A program made the position numbers and the translations under genes. Below, in pieces: positions 20,053-30,874 of a DNA stretch of 64,000 bases (position 1 is the first letter of the stretch; each line of letters begins with the position of its first letter). A model generated the notes under the pieces. The model had not been told where the DNA came from, made no database searches, and was given only the letters and a program-made list of their open reading frames with translations. The stretch comes from Pseudogymnoascus destructans (taxonomy: Eukaryota > Ascomycota > Leotiomycetes > Thelebolales > Thelebolaceae), in the NCBI RefSeq assembly GCF_001641265.1, contig NW_020167532.1, positions 992,001 through 1,056,000 on the forward strand, in the 5' to 3' direction.

Positions 20053-23000
20053 CTATCCATAGAGCATCATGTCTCTCCAATTTCTTTCCTCATTCTCTTT
20101 CTCATCCTCTTCATCGCGATTCCTTTTCTGGAGTGGTGGTTCATCAGTTGGGCCATGATATGCAGCCTCTGCTTGACTGGCAGGTTGGTGTTGAATCATC
20201 CTTCCTTGCCGTATGAAATTGGACCTTTCTCCTTGGAGGGGACCCCTTCGTGGCGTTTTAAAGCCCTCTGTATCAATATTGCCGGTGATATCCCCGTTTC
20301 CAATTTGAGTGTTGAAGGGGTTCTCAAGCTCAAACTCGAACTTTCCAAAACTGCATGTCCGTACGATTCTCGGCGGTGTACCGTCGCCCATGGCCCTAAT
20401 TGATTGCAGAACGGGTGACTGCACGTGTTCCTCTCCCACTGATGGAGCAGGCGAATGAGACGGCGAGAAAGTTATCTTGCTTGTAGCCTTCGGGGCTGCA
20501 ATCTCTTCTACCGCCGTCGAGGAGCTACACTGTGAACTTATCGCAAAAGCCTCGCTTGTCGTGCACATTTCCCAAGAACTCAAGTGAAGTTCAGCCAAAG
20601 TTGCATCTATCCCAGCGTATCCGCTGTCCCGAGATGATGCCCTGGATACTTCACGAGTTTTGGGGGTATAATTGACCTCAGCTAGAGCATCGGTGCTGTT
20701 GCTACCAGAAGAGCTTTCAGAGAACATCGTCATATGCCTCCGATACTCAGCTCGCAGAGTTTCATATCTTGCAAGATCCTCAATGTGTAAAAACGAAATA
20801 TCCTCGCTTCCGTCCCTATCCCGAGACCATGTTTTCCTCTGTGGCCTGGTAAATGAGTCGTAATCGGAAGTAAGTTTTCCTTGTGCTCTGAGAAAATTCC
20901 GTGCTGCATCTACTGCTCGTTTCTGAGCATCCGCATTTTTGTTGGGGGCGTACTTGTCAATGAACTCAACGCCGAGATCTGCCCAAGTCTTCGTCTTCCC
21001 AATACTGTATTCCTCAGCCATTGGCTCTGTTATGACTCCATCGTCTATATCTCCCCAGATACCTAGTTTTGGGGGACTTGCAGGTTCTCCCAGTGGTTTT
21101 GCCAAACGGATTGGAAGGGTCATGGCTAGTGTTACCTCTGGCTGTTTCCACATGCCTGCTTCCATCCTCTGTTGTTTGCCCTCCGGGGTGCCTTCCGGGG
21201 TGCCTTTCGGAGTGCCCAAATATAAATCTAGTAGCGAATGATTGGACGGTTTGCTTGTTATATCTTGGGTTTCTTCAGGCTGAGCTGTCAAAGTAGCTGG
21301 CGCAGCTCCTTCGCATTCTCTAATATCTGGCAGTTGGTGATTGCCACCGTGATGGTTACCAGCACAACGATTGAGACTCAGTTCTTGACTAAGGCCCATG
21401 GCCTTAAAATTTCCAAATTGCATGGGTAGCCAGATGCATTCCAGTTTAGGTTTGGACTTATCATCCAGAGATTTGAAAACGTAGCCTTTAGGCTGTGGAT
21501 AAAACGTGCTCGAACCTCGGTCGAAGAGAATATAATTGGAATACACTACCGGGTTTTGGAATAAACTTCCAATAGCGTCACTCTTGGATTGGTACGTCTC
21601 ATGGCGCGCTTCGCCGAATTCGGTTTTGGGGAAGTCGATATGGAATGGGCCTATAGAGATATTCCTAGTCGTCGATCTCATTGCGCGTCGCTTCTTTCTC
21701 GGTGGCAAAGTCTTCGTCCTTTTCGGAACCAGAAGGGGGCTGGCTGATAGCGTCTCACGAAGTGTGCTTCCTGGGAACTTATCGGGGCGCTCGTCACATA
21801 TGACGTTCTCTCTTGAGGGAGTAGTGTTGCCCTTCTTCGGCATGGTGTCCAAGACAACTTTTTTGTCGAGGGAGGAATTGGTTTTCTATAAATTGTTAGT
21901 TTTAAAACAGCATACTTTCATATGTTCTTCTCAAATTTAAGCCCCTTTCCAAACTTCCGAGATAGCTACGAAAAACTTGGTAGTACTCACGTCAACCGTA
22001 TCATCTTGGGTGAACGTTCCACATTCATGCCCAAGAAAACCGGTATTTATCGAACTGTCCTGGGGCAGAGAGCCTAGTGGCGCCGTTTCGTTTGAGTGAC
22101 AGGAGTGTCTGCTTTGACCGGAGCGACCCTCAGAGATGTTCAAGTTCTTAGACATTCTTGCGGCATTTTGATTGATTGATTCCAAAATGCTTTGTGGGAC
22201 ATGTTCGGTATTCGAGGTTTTTTTAAGTCGAGATTGGACCAATAGGTTATTATATCTCTGTTCCAAGGCTTGTGCACGAGATGTAAAAGATGGATTGATA
22301 TCAATTTTTGACGGCATACCTGGGCTTGCGAGAAGTATATTATAATCTGGGCCACCAAAATCCAAGTTCTCTTTGAGACTTTGGACACTGTTAAACCAAG
22401 ATCCAGCTTAAAGTTTTAAGATACTGGAGAGAGATTGCTTACCTTCGTAGGCTCTGAGATATCGTTCCAGGGTAAGGGCCTGTCAGGCAAGAGTCACTCC
22501 GGGAAACCATATGTTGGGTTGCTGGACGCCTATCAAAACATGTTGGAGGAAATGGAGCTGCATAGCCGCCAGAATCCATGCCTGACGAGGGCTTCTTTGG
22601 TAAGCAAACCAGTTCTATTGGTGCTTTGGGTGGTTGAAGAAAAGCTGCTTCTGTTTGCTTTTGATCTGGAGCTCTTGGTGCCAATGTGCTGCCTTGATAG
22701 TCACGCCGAGGGGCATAGATGGCGTCGACATTAACGCCGGAGTCGGGACGAGCCACTGGCTCTACAATTTCATCCTTAAATGTCACCTTTCCGCGGCCAG
22801 TTGCTGCATGAGATCCAGCTGCATAGGTTTGCGGAGGACGAACCCGATCCGCATCTTTAATTGATTGGACACCAGGATTGTCAGGGATCTGCAAGGTATT
22901 CTCGCCTCCGCTTCTTTTTCGCAGTACATTTGACTGCACTGTTTGGTCTGGTGTGCGTCCTTTCATGGAGCTTCTTTTACCCACTGTTCCGAAAAGGTTG

Positions 23001-23466
23001 TGGAGACTTTTGCGATGTCTTAGGAGTGAAGATGCTGCACCCTCCTCATGGTCTGAAAAGTCAGCTCTATTAGAATTCTCTTTTACCCACTGTTCCGAAA
23101 AGGTTGTGGAGACTTTTGCGATGTCTTAGGAGTGAAGATGTACTTACAGGTGTCTGATGGTTTCAGAGATTGTGATATGTTGCGCGCCACTGGTCTCTGA
23201 GAGTTGGCACCAGGACTGGCACCGGCCCATGTCCCTCGTAACGACCCAAAAATGTTCCAGGATCCTGGCTTCGCATAGATGTTCTGGGAACTAGGCGTTG
23301 GTTTATCAGGAGATGAGTTGACCGCCATCTTGAAGAAATCTTGCGCAAGTGAGAATACAGATTTGCTCCGATTAAGGCGCCTTGGAGGAGACGGCGGGCC
23401 TCTTGTTGCTGGAGCTTCGTTCATTTTCCTGGTCCCAGGCGATATATCGCCGGATACTTTTTTCAT
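20053..23466 (-). CDS. Unrecognised, largely disordered 1052-residue protein (four exons)
   Basis: Four frames join with phase kept at every junction: exons 23466-23148, 23052-22443, 22387-21991 and 21885-20053, introns 95, 55, 105 bp (GTAAGT, GTAAGC, GTGAGT donors). The total is 1053 codons exactly. The start could be the first Met or the one 14 codons on (MNEAPATRG). The text is Ser/Pro/Thr-rich with several basic clusters (KRTKTLPPRKKRRAMR about residue 490) that look like nuclear signals. A conserved-looking block ISIGPFHIDF, NPVVYSNYILFDRG and CIWLPMQFGNFKAMG follows it; I assign no family. A GTPKGTPEGTPEGK repeat is near the middle. Possibly a nuclear regulatory protein. The first intron contains a copy of the next exon (see findings). 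Confidence 0.72.
22973..23140. repeat. Perfect 62-bp direct duplication spanning an intron and exon
   Basis: Positions 22973-23034 and 23079-23140 are identical over 62 bp and 106 bp apart. On the gene's strand the first-met copy (23140-23079) lies in intron 1 of the unrecognised gene, directly after the splice donor, and the second codes for part of exon 2 (LLRHRKSLHNLFG). Identity without a single change indicates a recent event. Confidence 0.95.
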
Positions 23467-23986
23467 GGTGTGAATCAGGCGATAGACCTCTGAAATAATA
23501 TGCTAGGTTTCAATGTCGAGCCTCAATTTCAGTTTTTGAGCTAACTTCAGACCTCCAACCCTGTGTCAAAGACGCTGGGTAATAAGAACCCAGCTTGAAG
23601 GCAGACAGGAAATAATAGAATGATAATTTCACCATCGGCTCCCAGAAACAAATAGTAACTAGTTTCCAGTCTAGAAATATCAAAAACTGTCGCCGATAAT
23701 GGGAAGAGAAGGTTCTCACGTTCATGGGACGAACTGATTATATGAGAACGGCCAATAAGGGAAGGGGCAACTCAGCCTCGCTTACCTAATCAAATTATGA
23801 GGAAAGTATCGAAGCTGACCCCAACGCGCCTTCCTCGAAACCTTACATACCCACACCTTGACACTTCCCTCCAAGTCGCATCCAGCCTTGGCATACTTAC
23901 GTGGTCAGAGAGTGTTTATTGGCATACTTACGTAGTCAGAGAGTGTTTATTTGAAGTGGTAAGTGAAACTAATTCCACAGGTAACC
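23467..23986. other. Divergent promoter region with a 31-bp tandem repeat
   Basis: 520 bp between two divergently transcribed genes. Positions 23890-23920 and 23921-23951 are two tandem 31-bp units (GGCATACTTACGT...GTGTTTATT) that differ at one base (GTGGTC versus GTAGTC), 36 bp before the start of the RRM gene, so probably within its 5'-UTR or core promoter. No gene seen. Confidence 0.5.
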
Positions 23987-25213
23987 ATGGCAGGACGCAA
24001 AGTCGCCGTGGACTTCGATAAGATCATCCAGACTGGTATGTTAGCACTCCATTCTGCCTGTTGACATCAATCTTATGATATTCCGTCTAGATCGCACAAG
24101 ACGTAAGAATGAAGCACTTGCAGATGACATTTTCAACCGTGGTCGTCGCCAAAGTGCCCCTGGCGCCGCAGCCTTCCGTAAGCCAGGAACTGGCCCTTCT
24201 CTTGCCAGCAGAGTCGGCATTAGCAAAGTTAGTGATATACTCTCATACCGTGTGCAATGGTCGCAAGATTCGAATAGTAAAGGTCTAACTGTTTAATCCA
24301 GGAACGTTCCCGCTCCATCACACCGAAACCCATAGGCTCCGCGAAGTTCCCCAAGAGACAAGTTCCCGCAGGCAATGTCAACTCAGACTGGACCCACGAT
24401 CTCCATGGCGTCAACAACCCCAGCCCACTTGCTCCATCGTCCTTCTATAACAAGAACATGAAACCCGGCCGCAATGCTCAGTTTCGCACCCTACTCAGCA
24501 ACTCTGCGTCGTCGCCCAACTTGAACGCCCAGTTCAATGTGCTCCCAAAGGCGGGCACTGGCTTGTCCATCCGCGGCATTGCAGGTCCAACCACCGTTCA
24601 AGCACAGAATTTCGCACCTGGAACAACTGGAGCGGACATTGAGAGCGCAATGACACCAATTGGCGGCAAAATCCTCAAATGCATCATCGTAGCAACCAGG
24701 CCGATCGTTATCGCCGAGATCGTGTTTGAGCACAGAGAGGGTGCCAACGCGATCATCGAAACTTTCCATAACCAGACTGTAAGTTCAAATTGCTTTGCCT
24801 AGCTAGGATTCCACTAATAAACGACAATATAGGCCGACGGGCGTGTCCTCAACCTCTTCATCAAGCCCGACGTTGTTCCTGCCCCTAAAGCCGCTGGGCC
24901 TGCCACAGCCCCTACTGGCCCTGCCATCCCGGTCGGCCCTCGCGCTGACCGCAACAACGCCAGGCCTACGCGCCCTGCGGACTCCGATCACTACAATCAA
25001 CGCAACCGTGGCAGCAGCAGAAATGAAGTTGTGGATGGCTCATACGGATTCGAGGACGATCGCATGGACACGGATCAATACGAAGCCCCGAAACCGCTGT
25101 ACAGCGACAACATGGTTGACGGGAGGAGTGACAGGGGCAATTACCGTGACGGCGGGAGAGGTTACAACCGGGGCGGTGGACGTGGTGGAGCGAGAGGCCG
25201 CGGATACAGATGA
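23987..25213 (+). CDS. RRM/RGG RNA-binding protein, Yra1/ALYREF-like
   Basis: Four exons, 23987-24035, 24091-24227, 24302-24778 and 24833-25213, keep phase and encode 347 residues. The N-terminus MAGRKVAVDFDKIIQ is followed by a basic region, then by one divergent RRM at about residues 158-235: TVQAQNFAPGTTGADIE, GGKILKC, VIAEIVFEHREGANAII and GRVLNLFIK correspond to the beta strands of the fold. The C-terminus is an RGG-type tail with GGRGYNRGGGRGG. This N-basic/RRM/C-RGG plan is that of ALYREF/Yra1 adaptors that couple transcription and TREX to mRNA export, but the RNP1 octamer is weak, so a related annealing factor is possible. It shares its promoter with the unrecognised minus-strand gene. 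Confidence 0.75.
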
Positions 25214-26232
25214 ACGTCCAATGCTAGCTACTATCACCACGACGAAAGCTAGTTGTAAGATATGCGGTCCCTTTGCGGACATCGGACACGATATACAGTG
25301 TTTCGGTTTCACGTGTTCATGATTAGAGCAGCACATCGACACGTCGCCGAGACCTTCTATTAGGAATATTCTAGTCCTGAAATGGCCATTTAAGAGCACG
25401 TATGAAGTGGAGTTCAGGGCTATATACGGTCTTTGGCGCCGAATTATATACCAGAGGGATATTCCTTGACGCAGATGGCGGATGGATATGGCGTTTGATG
25501 ATGCACAACTGTATATTACAATAGGCAGATACCAAGAACGATATTAAATCCAGATTACTTGCTACGCAGTGAAATACACTGTGAATATTGTAGCCACAAA
25601 CCATTCTCGTTGGATATATCGGAATATTCACCGCGGGTACAGTAAAACAATAATGAATGCATGTAGATGCAACTCTAATCATCTACCATCTTACACGATA
25701 TATACAACCTGGCCACCGCCAGGCACAGTATACAGCCCCTATACAAAACTCTGTCCCGTAAAATGTGAAATTAACGCCCTAATACCACCTTGACTCCCAG
25801 CTCCAGTGGCTACTGGTCTCAAAAAACTCTGGCTATCATGCCCACCACGAAATATAATACATCCCAACGCCAGTATGCACACATAAACTCCAATGCTATA
25901 AACACAAACAAACCCAAATAACCCTGCCACGTATGAGAGGTTTTTAACACACTTTCCCACAACAACCAATGATAAACGGTATGTGACTGGCCTGGTCTGC
26001 GGCCAAATATTTACACGAAGACGCACAGCTGTGGGAATTCGACGGCAACAGCAAGAGGCGAATGGACGATCACAGAGAAGGCAGCGCATCGCCTTGCATC
26101 AAGCCCCCTCTGGAGCAACCCAGACGCCTAAAACCACCGTCATAATCCCCACAACCGCGAGTCAAATGACCACACAGCTACTACTCCTATTCGGCCTACC
26201 CAACTCATTAGCCCCTGAACGTCCAAAAACTG
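25214..26232. other. Intergenic between convergent genes, no gene seen
   Basis: About 1 kb of AT-rich sequence between the RRM gene and the RING-LON gene. TACAGTATACAG-like and TATATACAACC stretches near 25700 are common 3'-end composition. Short frames here are unsupported. Part of 25800-26232 may be a further 3' exon of the RING-LON gene, since its predicted C-terminus is odd. Confidence 0.4.
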
Positions 26233-27948
26233 TCACAAACAGGAAAGTACACACTCCGGCACCCTCTCTATCCTTTCCACCCACGCTGCGCAAATCTTCA
26301 ACCGCTCCCGCACACTCGTCGTCTGCAATAATGCATACTTGTCCCTTTCTGGTAACGGTAGCACACTAGCGAACCACCACGGAAACTGCGCGGGACTCGT
26401 AGGACATTCCCCGTAGACGCGCAGCGTGCGTGCATCCATCCATGGCGCAGACGCCGCGCGCATGCGGCGGACAAATGCCGTGCAGAGTGCCATGAGATCT
26501 TGTGTCGAGAGGGCGGCGAATGGGTTCGCATCCACGTCCGCGCCTGCATCTGCGTCTGCATCTACAGTGATAGCGGTGTCGGCGATCTCAAGGGCTTCTT
26601 CGTCAGCCAGAGGGAGATCCTCGACGCGCTCCACGCTACCAACTAGGTAGCCGTCTCGGACGCCATGGCGGAGGACGCGGAAGAGCGAGATACCGACTGT
26701 TTCGATGAGGCTTCGCCCATCGGGCAGGAGCTGAGCGCTGACGATATGGAGGAGGGTGCCATATTCGAAGAAAAGGGGCGTGGTGGCGAGGCCGGGCTGG
26801 GGGATCTGTTCGGGGTTATGCAGGAGCATGCCAAAGCGGCGGTCTGAGTCGAGGACGCGGCGCATCATGAGGCGGTAGCGGGGCTCGAAGACATGGAGGA
26901 AGGTGGGCATAGTGGGAAAAGAGATAGTGCAAATGAAGAGGGGGAGGTTGAGGTCGGGTGGGGAGGGGGATTCTTCTGTTGCGAAGAGGGCGCGGCGCGC
27001 AGTGAGGAGGGAGGGCCAGAGGCCAGCGAGGAGGGAAGCGAGGCGCGCGTTGGAGGGGTATTGGGTGGGAGATATGGTGTGGGATAGGTCAAGGAGGCGG
27101 CGGCAGATTGGGCAGTACGAGGAGTGGTCTAGAACGCGCTGGAGGCATTTGCGGCAGAATGTGTGGCCGCAGGTCGTGGTGAGGGGATCTAGATAGATGG
27201 CGTAGCAGATCTGGCAGTCGAACTCGCTGCGGATCTTTTCCTTGACTGCTTCCAGGGTCGTTGCGTCGAGGTCTTTGGAGTCTCCTGTCGCGCCGGAGAG
27301 GGGTTTATATGCGACTTCCGCGTCGTGGGCGAGCTCGCCCAACTCTACCATCCTATATGTTGCTATTAGCCGGCCACCTGGCAAAGCTCTACTTCTCGGT
27401 GATTTGCCGCTGAGACTCGCTATTCCGGCAGCTGCCCATTCATCCTTCTCCTCGAGCAGTATCGGCGCCTCGCCTATGACGGGTCGAAACTCGTCCATGG
27501 AGTTTTTAGCCTGGGCTACAACTTTTGACAGCGTAACATCCATGCTACAATCCCCCAGCGCGTGGCTCCTCATACAATCCGGAAACGGGCAATCGATCCC
27601 TTGCATCCGCGCCGCGGTCGCTGGATACGTTATGTTCTGCCGCGTATGTATCTCTGGCAGACACTGTTTGCACAGCGAATTGCCACACGACAGCGTCATA
27701 GGTTCGCGAAGTGGCAAGGAGCATTGCGCGCACTGGAGCAGCCTCACGATACGCCGCGCATCGTCGAATCCGCTGAGCGGTTCTTCGTCGGCCTCATTGG
27801 CAGGCGTGGCTATGGGCGCTGCTGGGGGGTTGGGATCCGCTGAACTGTCCGTGGAGGGCGCGAGGGGCACAGAGCTGGGCGGCACAGCATCATCGCTCTG
27901 TTCGGACATGAAGGTGCGTTTGGGCGAGGGGCCGTCGATGTCGCGCAC
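26233..27948 (-). CDS. RING-finger and LON-substrate-binding-domain protein (LONRF/CrgA-like ubiquitin ligase)
   Basis: 571-residue frame. Two cysteine clusters precede a LON N-terminal domain: a first RING-like cluster CAQCSLPLREPMTLSCGNSLCKQC (given as start and end: CAQC...CKQC, residues about 73-96) and a canonical RING-HC CQIC...CGHTFCRKC...CPIC (about 244-282). The LON_substr_bdg domain covers about 315-560, starting at the PLFICTISFPTMP strand with HVFEPRYRLMMRR. The layout is that of LONRF proteins and of fungal CrgA, a repressor of light-induced carotenogenesis in Mucor; E3 ligase activity is inferred. The start may be the first Met or MSEQSDD 13 codons on. The ending VPECVLSCL follows a GTGTAC that could be a splice donor, so the C-terminus is uncertain. 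Confidence 0.85.
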   Translation of the reverse strand: MRDIDGPSPKRTFMSEQSDDAVPPSSVPLAPSTDSSADPNPPAAPIATPANEADEEPLSGFDDARRIVRLLQCAQCSLPLREPMTLSCGNSLCKQCLPEIHTRQNITYPATAARMQGIDCPFPDCMRSHALGDCSMDVTLSKVVAQAKNSMDEFRPVIGEAPILLEEKDEWAAAGIASLSGKSPRSRALPGGRLIATYRMVELGELAHDAEVAYKPLSGATGDSKDLDATTLEAVKEKIRSEFDCQICYAIYLDPLTTTCGHTFCRKCLQRVLDHSSYCPICRRLLDLSHTISPTQYPSNARLASLLAGLWPSLLTARRALFATEESPSPPDLNLPLFICTISFPTMPTFLHVFEPRYRLMMRRVLDSDRRFGMLLHNPEQIPQPGLATTPLFFEYGTLLHIVSAQLLPDGRSLIETVGISLFRVLRHGVRDGYLVGSVERVEDLPLADEEALEIADTAITVDADADAGADVDANPFAALSTQDLMALCTAFVRRMRAASAPWMDARTLRVYGECPTSPAQFPWWFASVLPLPERDKYALLQTTSVRERLKICAAWVERIERVPECVLSCL

Positions 27949-28189
27949 TCGTTGCAGAGGGAATAGGTCTTGCGGCTTGCGCCGGCGCGAGAGTTATTCG
28001 TGTCCGAGACCAGCTTCGGGTTTTCGTTCATATATTCATAGAAGAGGGCAGCCTCGGTATGGGTCTTGGCGGAAGCGGATATGACGTTTCGGTGGCTTGT
28101 GCGACAAATGATTTACCCTGATTCGGGAGGAGATCGTCGATGTTATCAGATTGTTTATATGGAGGCCCAGAGGCACTGGTAATATGTAA

Positions 28190-28504
28190 TGTTGAATCCT
28201 CGGCCCGGAAGCAGGGATCAGGGCCCTGATACCGAAGCTGTGTCAGCCAGCTTCGTGATCCTCCGGATCCTGGATCTTCCGATTCTAAAGCTTCGATTCT
28301 GAAGCTCCAGGGAACGAACCGAAACCAGGAGGGTTTTAGGATCCGAACCACGAATAGGCACACCCGTAACAGTATATATAGTATTTAGAATAGCTTCAAT
28401 TATAAAAACATGCATTATAAAATTATCACTTCGGGCCCTACTGCTTCGTGACTGTATTTTCGGCTTATATTCTCTACCTACTGCCCTACGGATATTGTCC
28501 AACA
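28190..28504 (+). repeat. Copia 5' LTR
   Basis: TGTTGAATCC...TTGTCCAACA, 315 bp, with the inverted TGTTG/CAACA ends and a TATATATAG promoter core near 28372. It lies directly before the primer-binding site. Confidence 0.75.
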
Positions 28505-28516
28505 GGTTATGAGCCC
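28505..28516 (+). other. Copia primer-binding site (half tRNA-iMet)
   Basis: GGTTATGAGCCC, complementary to the anticodon arm of initiator tRNA-Met, immediately after the LTR end. Same as at 5695-5706. Confidence 0.75.
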
Positions 28517-28622
28517 GGGATCAGTGCAGAGATCTTATAACCAAAATATCGATCAATTGAAGCATCGAAGCTTCCAAACCGTCGCATCGATACTGTCGTC
28601 GCCAGCAGCATCACTGGCCTAG

Positions 28623-29935
28623 AATGACGACAGAGCATCTGCTCACTACCCTGAAGAGCCATGAGAAGCTCAAAGGCAGCGCCAACTTCCTATCATGGAA
28701 GCGACGAATTGAACAGACACTAGCCAGGCGGGCGTCATCGAATACGCTCTCGGCGTGGAAAAAGGGGTAAAGCCCACGGCGGCCAATCCAAACGAAGAAC
28801 TAGGCATCGGCAATAAATCAGAGCCCTTTATCATATGGTTTACGGGCAATGCCCAGGCCTATTCGATCATCGAAGCCACCTGTAGCTCTGATACTCTAGA
28901 CACGATCAGAGGGACAGTCAATGCTGCTGAAGCCTGGATACTGCTCGAAAACCGGTACAAAGGAAAGGCCAATTACATCTTGACGCAGGCCTTCGATGAC
29001 TGGTATACCCTGACGCTTGATCCAGAAGATGTCGCTACATTCAATATCCGGCTCAAAAATATAAACTCGCAGCTCAAAGGAGCAGGACTTGAAGTCCCAG
29101 CGGCCATGTCGATGCTGCATTACCTGAACGCTGTCCAGGCTACGTTTCCTACCTGGGCGGACAAATACAGGGGCAAAATGAGAAAATATGAGCTGGGAAA
29201 GATGCCAACGATCAGTAATCTAGATGACCTAATGGACAGGCTTCTAGAAGAAAGCCGCTCGAGACTAGTCGCCGACGAAAGAGCTGTCGCTCTATATGGG
29301 AACCAACCCCCAAAAACGGGTGGGAAAAACGGCGGCAGGGGCGGAAATCGTGGAGGCAGCCGTGGCGGCAGAAGCGGAATAGGGGCTCAGAATGAACCCA
29401 GAATTAAAGAGCTCTGCACCCATTGCGAAAAGCCTAACCACAGCGAGGATAAATGCTGGATAAAATATCCAAAGCTCATGCCTGAGCATATCAAAAAGCT
29501 CATCGCCGACCGGAAAAAGGAAGCCGTCGCCCTGATCGCAGCTTTCGTGTCAATCGGAGCCATTAAACAGCCCGACTGGATACTCGATTCCGGCGCCAGC
29601 CACCATATGACGCATGATCGCTCTATATTTGAGAGCCACACCGTCAATGAGAGCCAGGAGCTAACCATCGAAACCGCTGGAGGCATGACTCGGGCCGCTG
29701 GAGTTGGAACTATCCGGCTCACGATTCTGGACGATACGGGCTGTAAAACGGAGGCACTCTTGGAACAGGTTTATCACTTGCCAGAGCTATCCATAAACTT
29801 GTTCTCGGCGACCAGAGTTCGAAAGAAGGGCTATTATGTCGATGGCCTTTCGCAGACTCTCAAAAACGAGAGGAACGGCGCAGTATTATGTGCCTTTACA
29901 ACGACCGATTTTCAAATGAGAATACGGACTGAAAA
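28623..29935 (+). pseudogene. Copia gag-protease, frameshifted and truncated
   Basis: The start at 28623 reads MTTEHLLTTLKSHEKLKGS and LSWKRRIEQTLAR, then the frame fails at about 28730 and continues in another frame (VIEYALGVEKGVKP), consistent with two extra bases. The second frame holds a UBN2-type gag, a zinc knuckle CTHCEKPNHSEDKC, a glycine-rich linker and the aspartic protease site WILDSGASHHMT, then LPELSINLFSATRV. It loses similarity to pol near 29930. Not functional. Confidence 0.87.
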
Positions 29936-30088
29936 AACGACCCAACGATGTCATACTGACATTCGTTGCACTCAGTTTGCTATCAAACTCAAGAGCAAAC
30001 TTGGAAATCTCCTCCTCAAACCTACAAGTCACTATACATATTTTGGCTTATCACACCAACAACAAGAGCAATACTACTCAACGATTGC

Positions 30089-30874
30089 TACAACCATCTA
30101 TGATTCATTACACGTCATCGCTCCTTAGTTACTGGGCCGATATTACCACATAGCATATCTCTACAACCCTCTATGATTCATTACATGACATCACTCATAC
30201 TACCACATGACATATCTCTACCAACTAGAGGCCTAGGAGCATGAACGATAGCTCTAAAAGCTCCTACGAACCTCTATGATTCATTACATGTCATCGCTCT
30301 TTAGTTACCCACAAGATTGGTTAAGTTATGACATAATTTGTCTATGACATAATTTGTCTATGACATAATTTGTCTATAGGGGTACTCTGACCTTGGACCT
30401 CCTTTTACTTCCTATAGGCTACGAACCTAAGAGATGGTTCTATGGGATTCTCTTACGTCGACTACAGTTACCAAGCCTGGTAAGTCATGGAAAGTCTTGG
30501 AAAATGAGAGAACTACACTCCTTTAGCATAAATAGGATTGCCCTTTCCTTAAGAAAGGGCAAGCAGACAATACAGTAAATCGACTATCACATACTTCCAC
30601 GTCTTTTCCAAGCTTCCAAGCATTCATCTTGTTACTCCTTGTTTCTGAAAAGTCAGTGAGGTGTTAACCTCTGACTTACCCCTGAGTTCCCAGACTCAAC
30701 ATTTGTTGCAACTTGTCTGAACCACTTCACTACATCACACACCTGATTGCTGCGTTGTGGAATAGTCTAAGCTACGACCCTTTGGCTCTGTTTTCTAAGA
30801 CAGTGTGTTGTCTTAGTAAATTCATCCCTTCCTTGGGTGGCTAGATTCTCACATCTGGTGCACCCACCATTACA
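30089..30874 (+). repeat. Dispersed LTR-like repeat family A, copy 2
   Basis: Nearly colinear with 8443-9186, ending at the same CCACCATTACA. Relative to copy 1 it has three instead of one tandem copies of a 16-bp unit (30327-30342, 30343-30358, 30359-30374) and lacks a CCTTAGTTACTGGGC block near 30195. It sits between two retroelements that both lose their 3' ends at its borders. The left border is approximate. Confidence 0.65.

Larger units (their letters stand above)
28190..30088 (+). mobile_element. Truncated Copia (Ty1/copia) retrotransposon
   Basis: A 5' LTR (28190-28504), a half-tRNA primer site (28505-28516) and a gag-protease frame are present; integrase, reverse transcriptase, RNase H and the 3' LTR are missing. 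Recognisable coding sequence ends near 29930; the stretch to 30088 is unassigned, after which dispersed repeat A begins. No target duplication can be checked because the 3' end is lost. Confidence 0.85.

Noticed and set aside
27810..28031. Minus frame starting MNENPKL as the first exon of the RING-LON gene
   Set aside because: No splice pair joins it in phase to the RING frame; the main frame has its own ATG.
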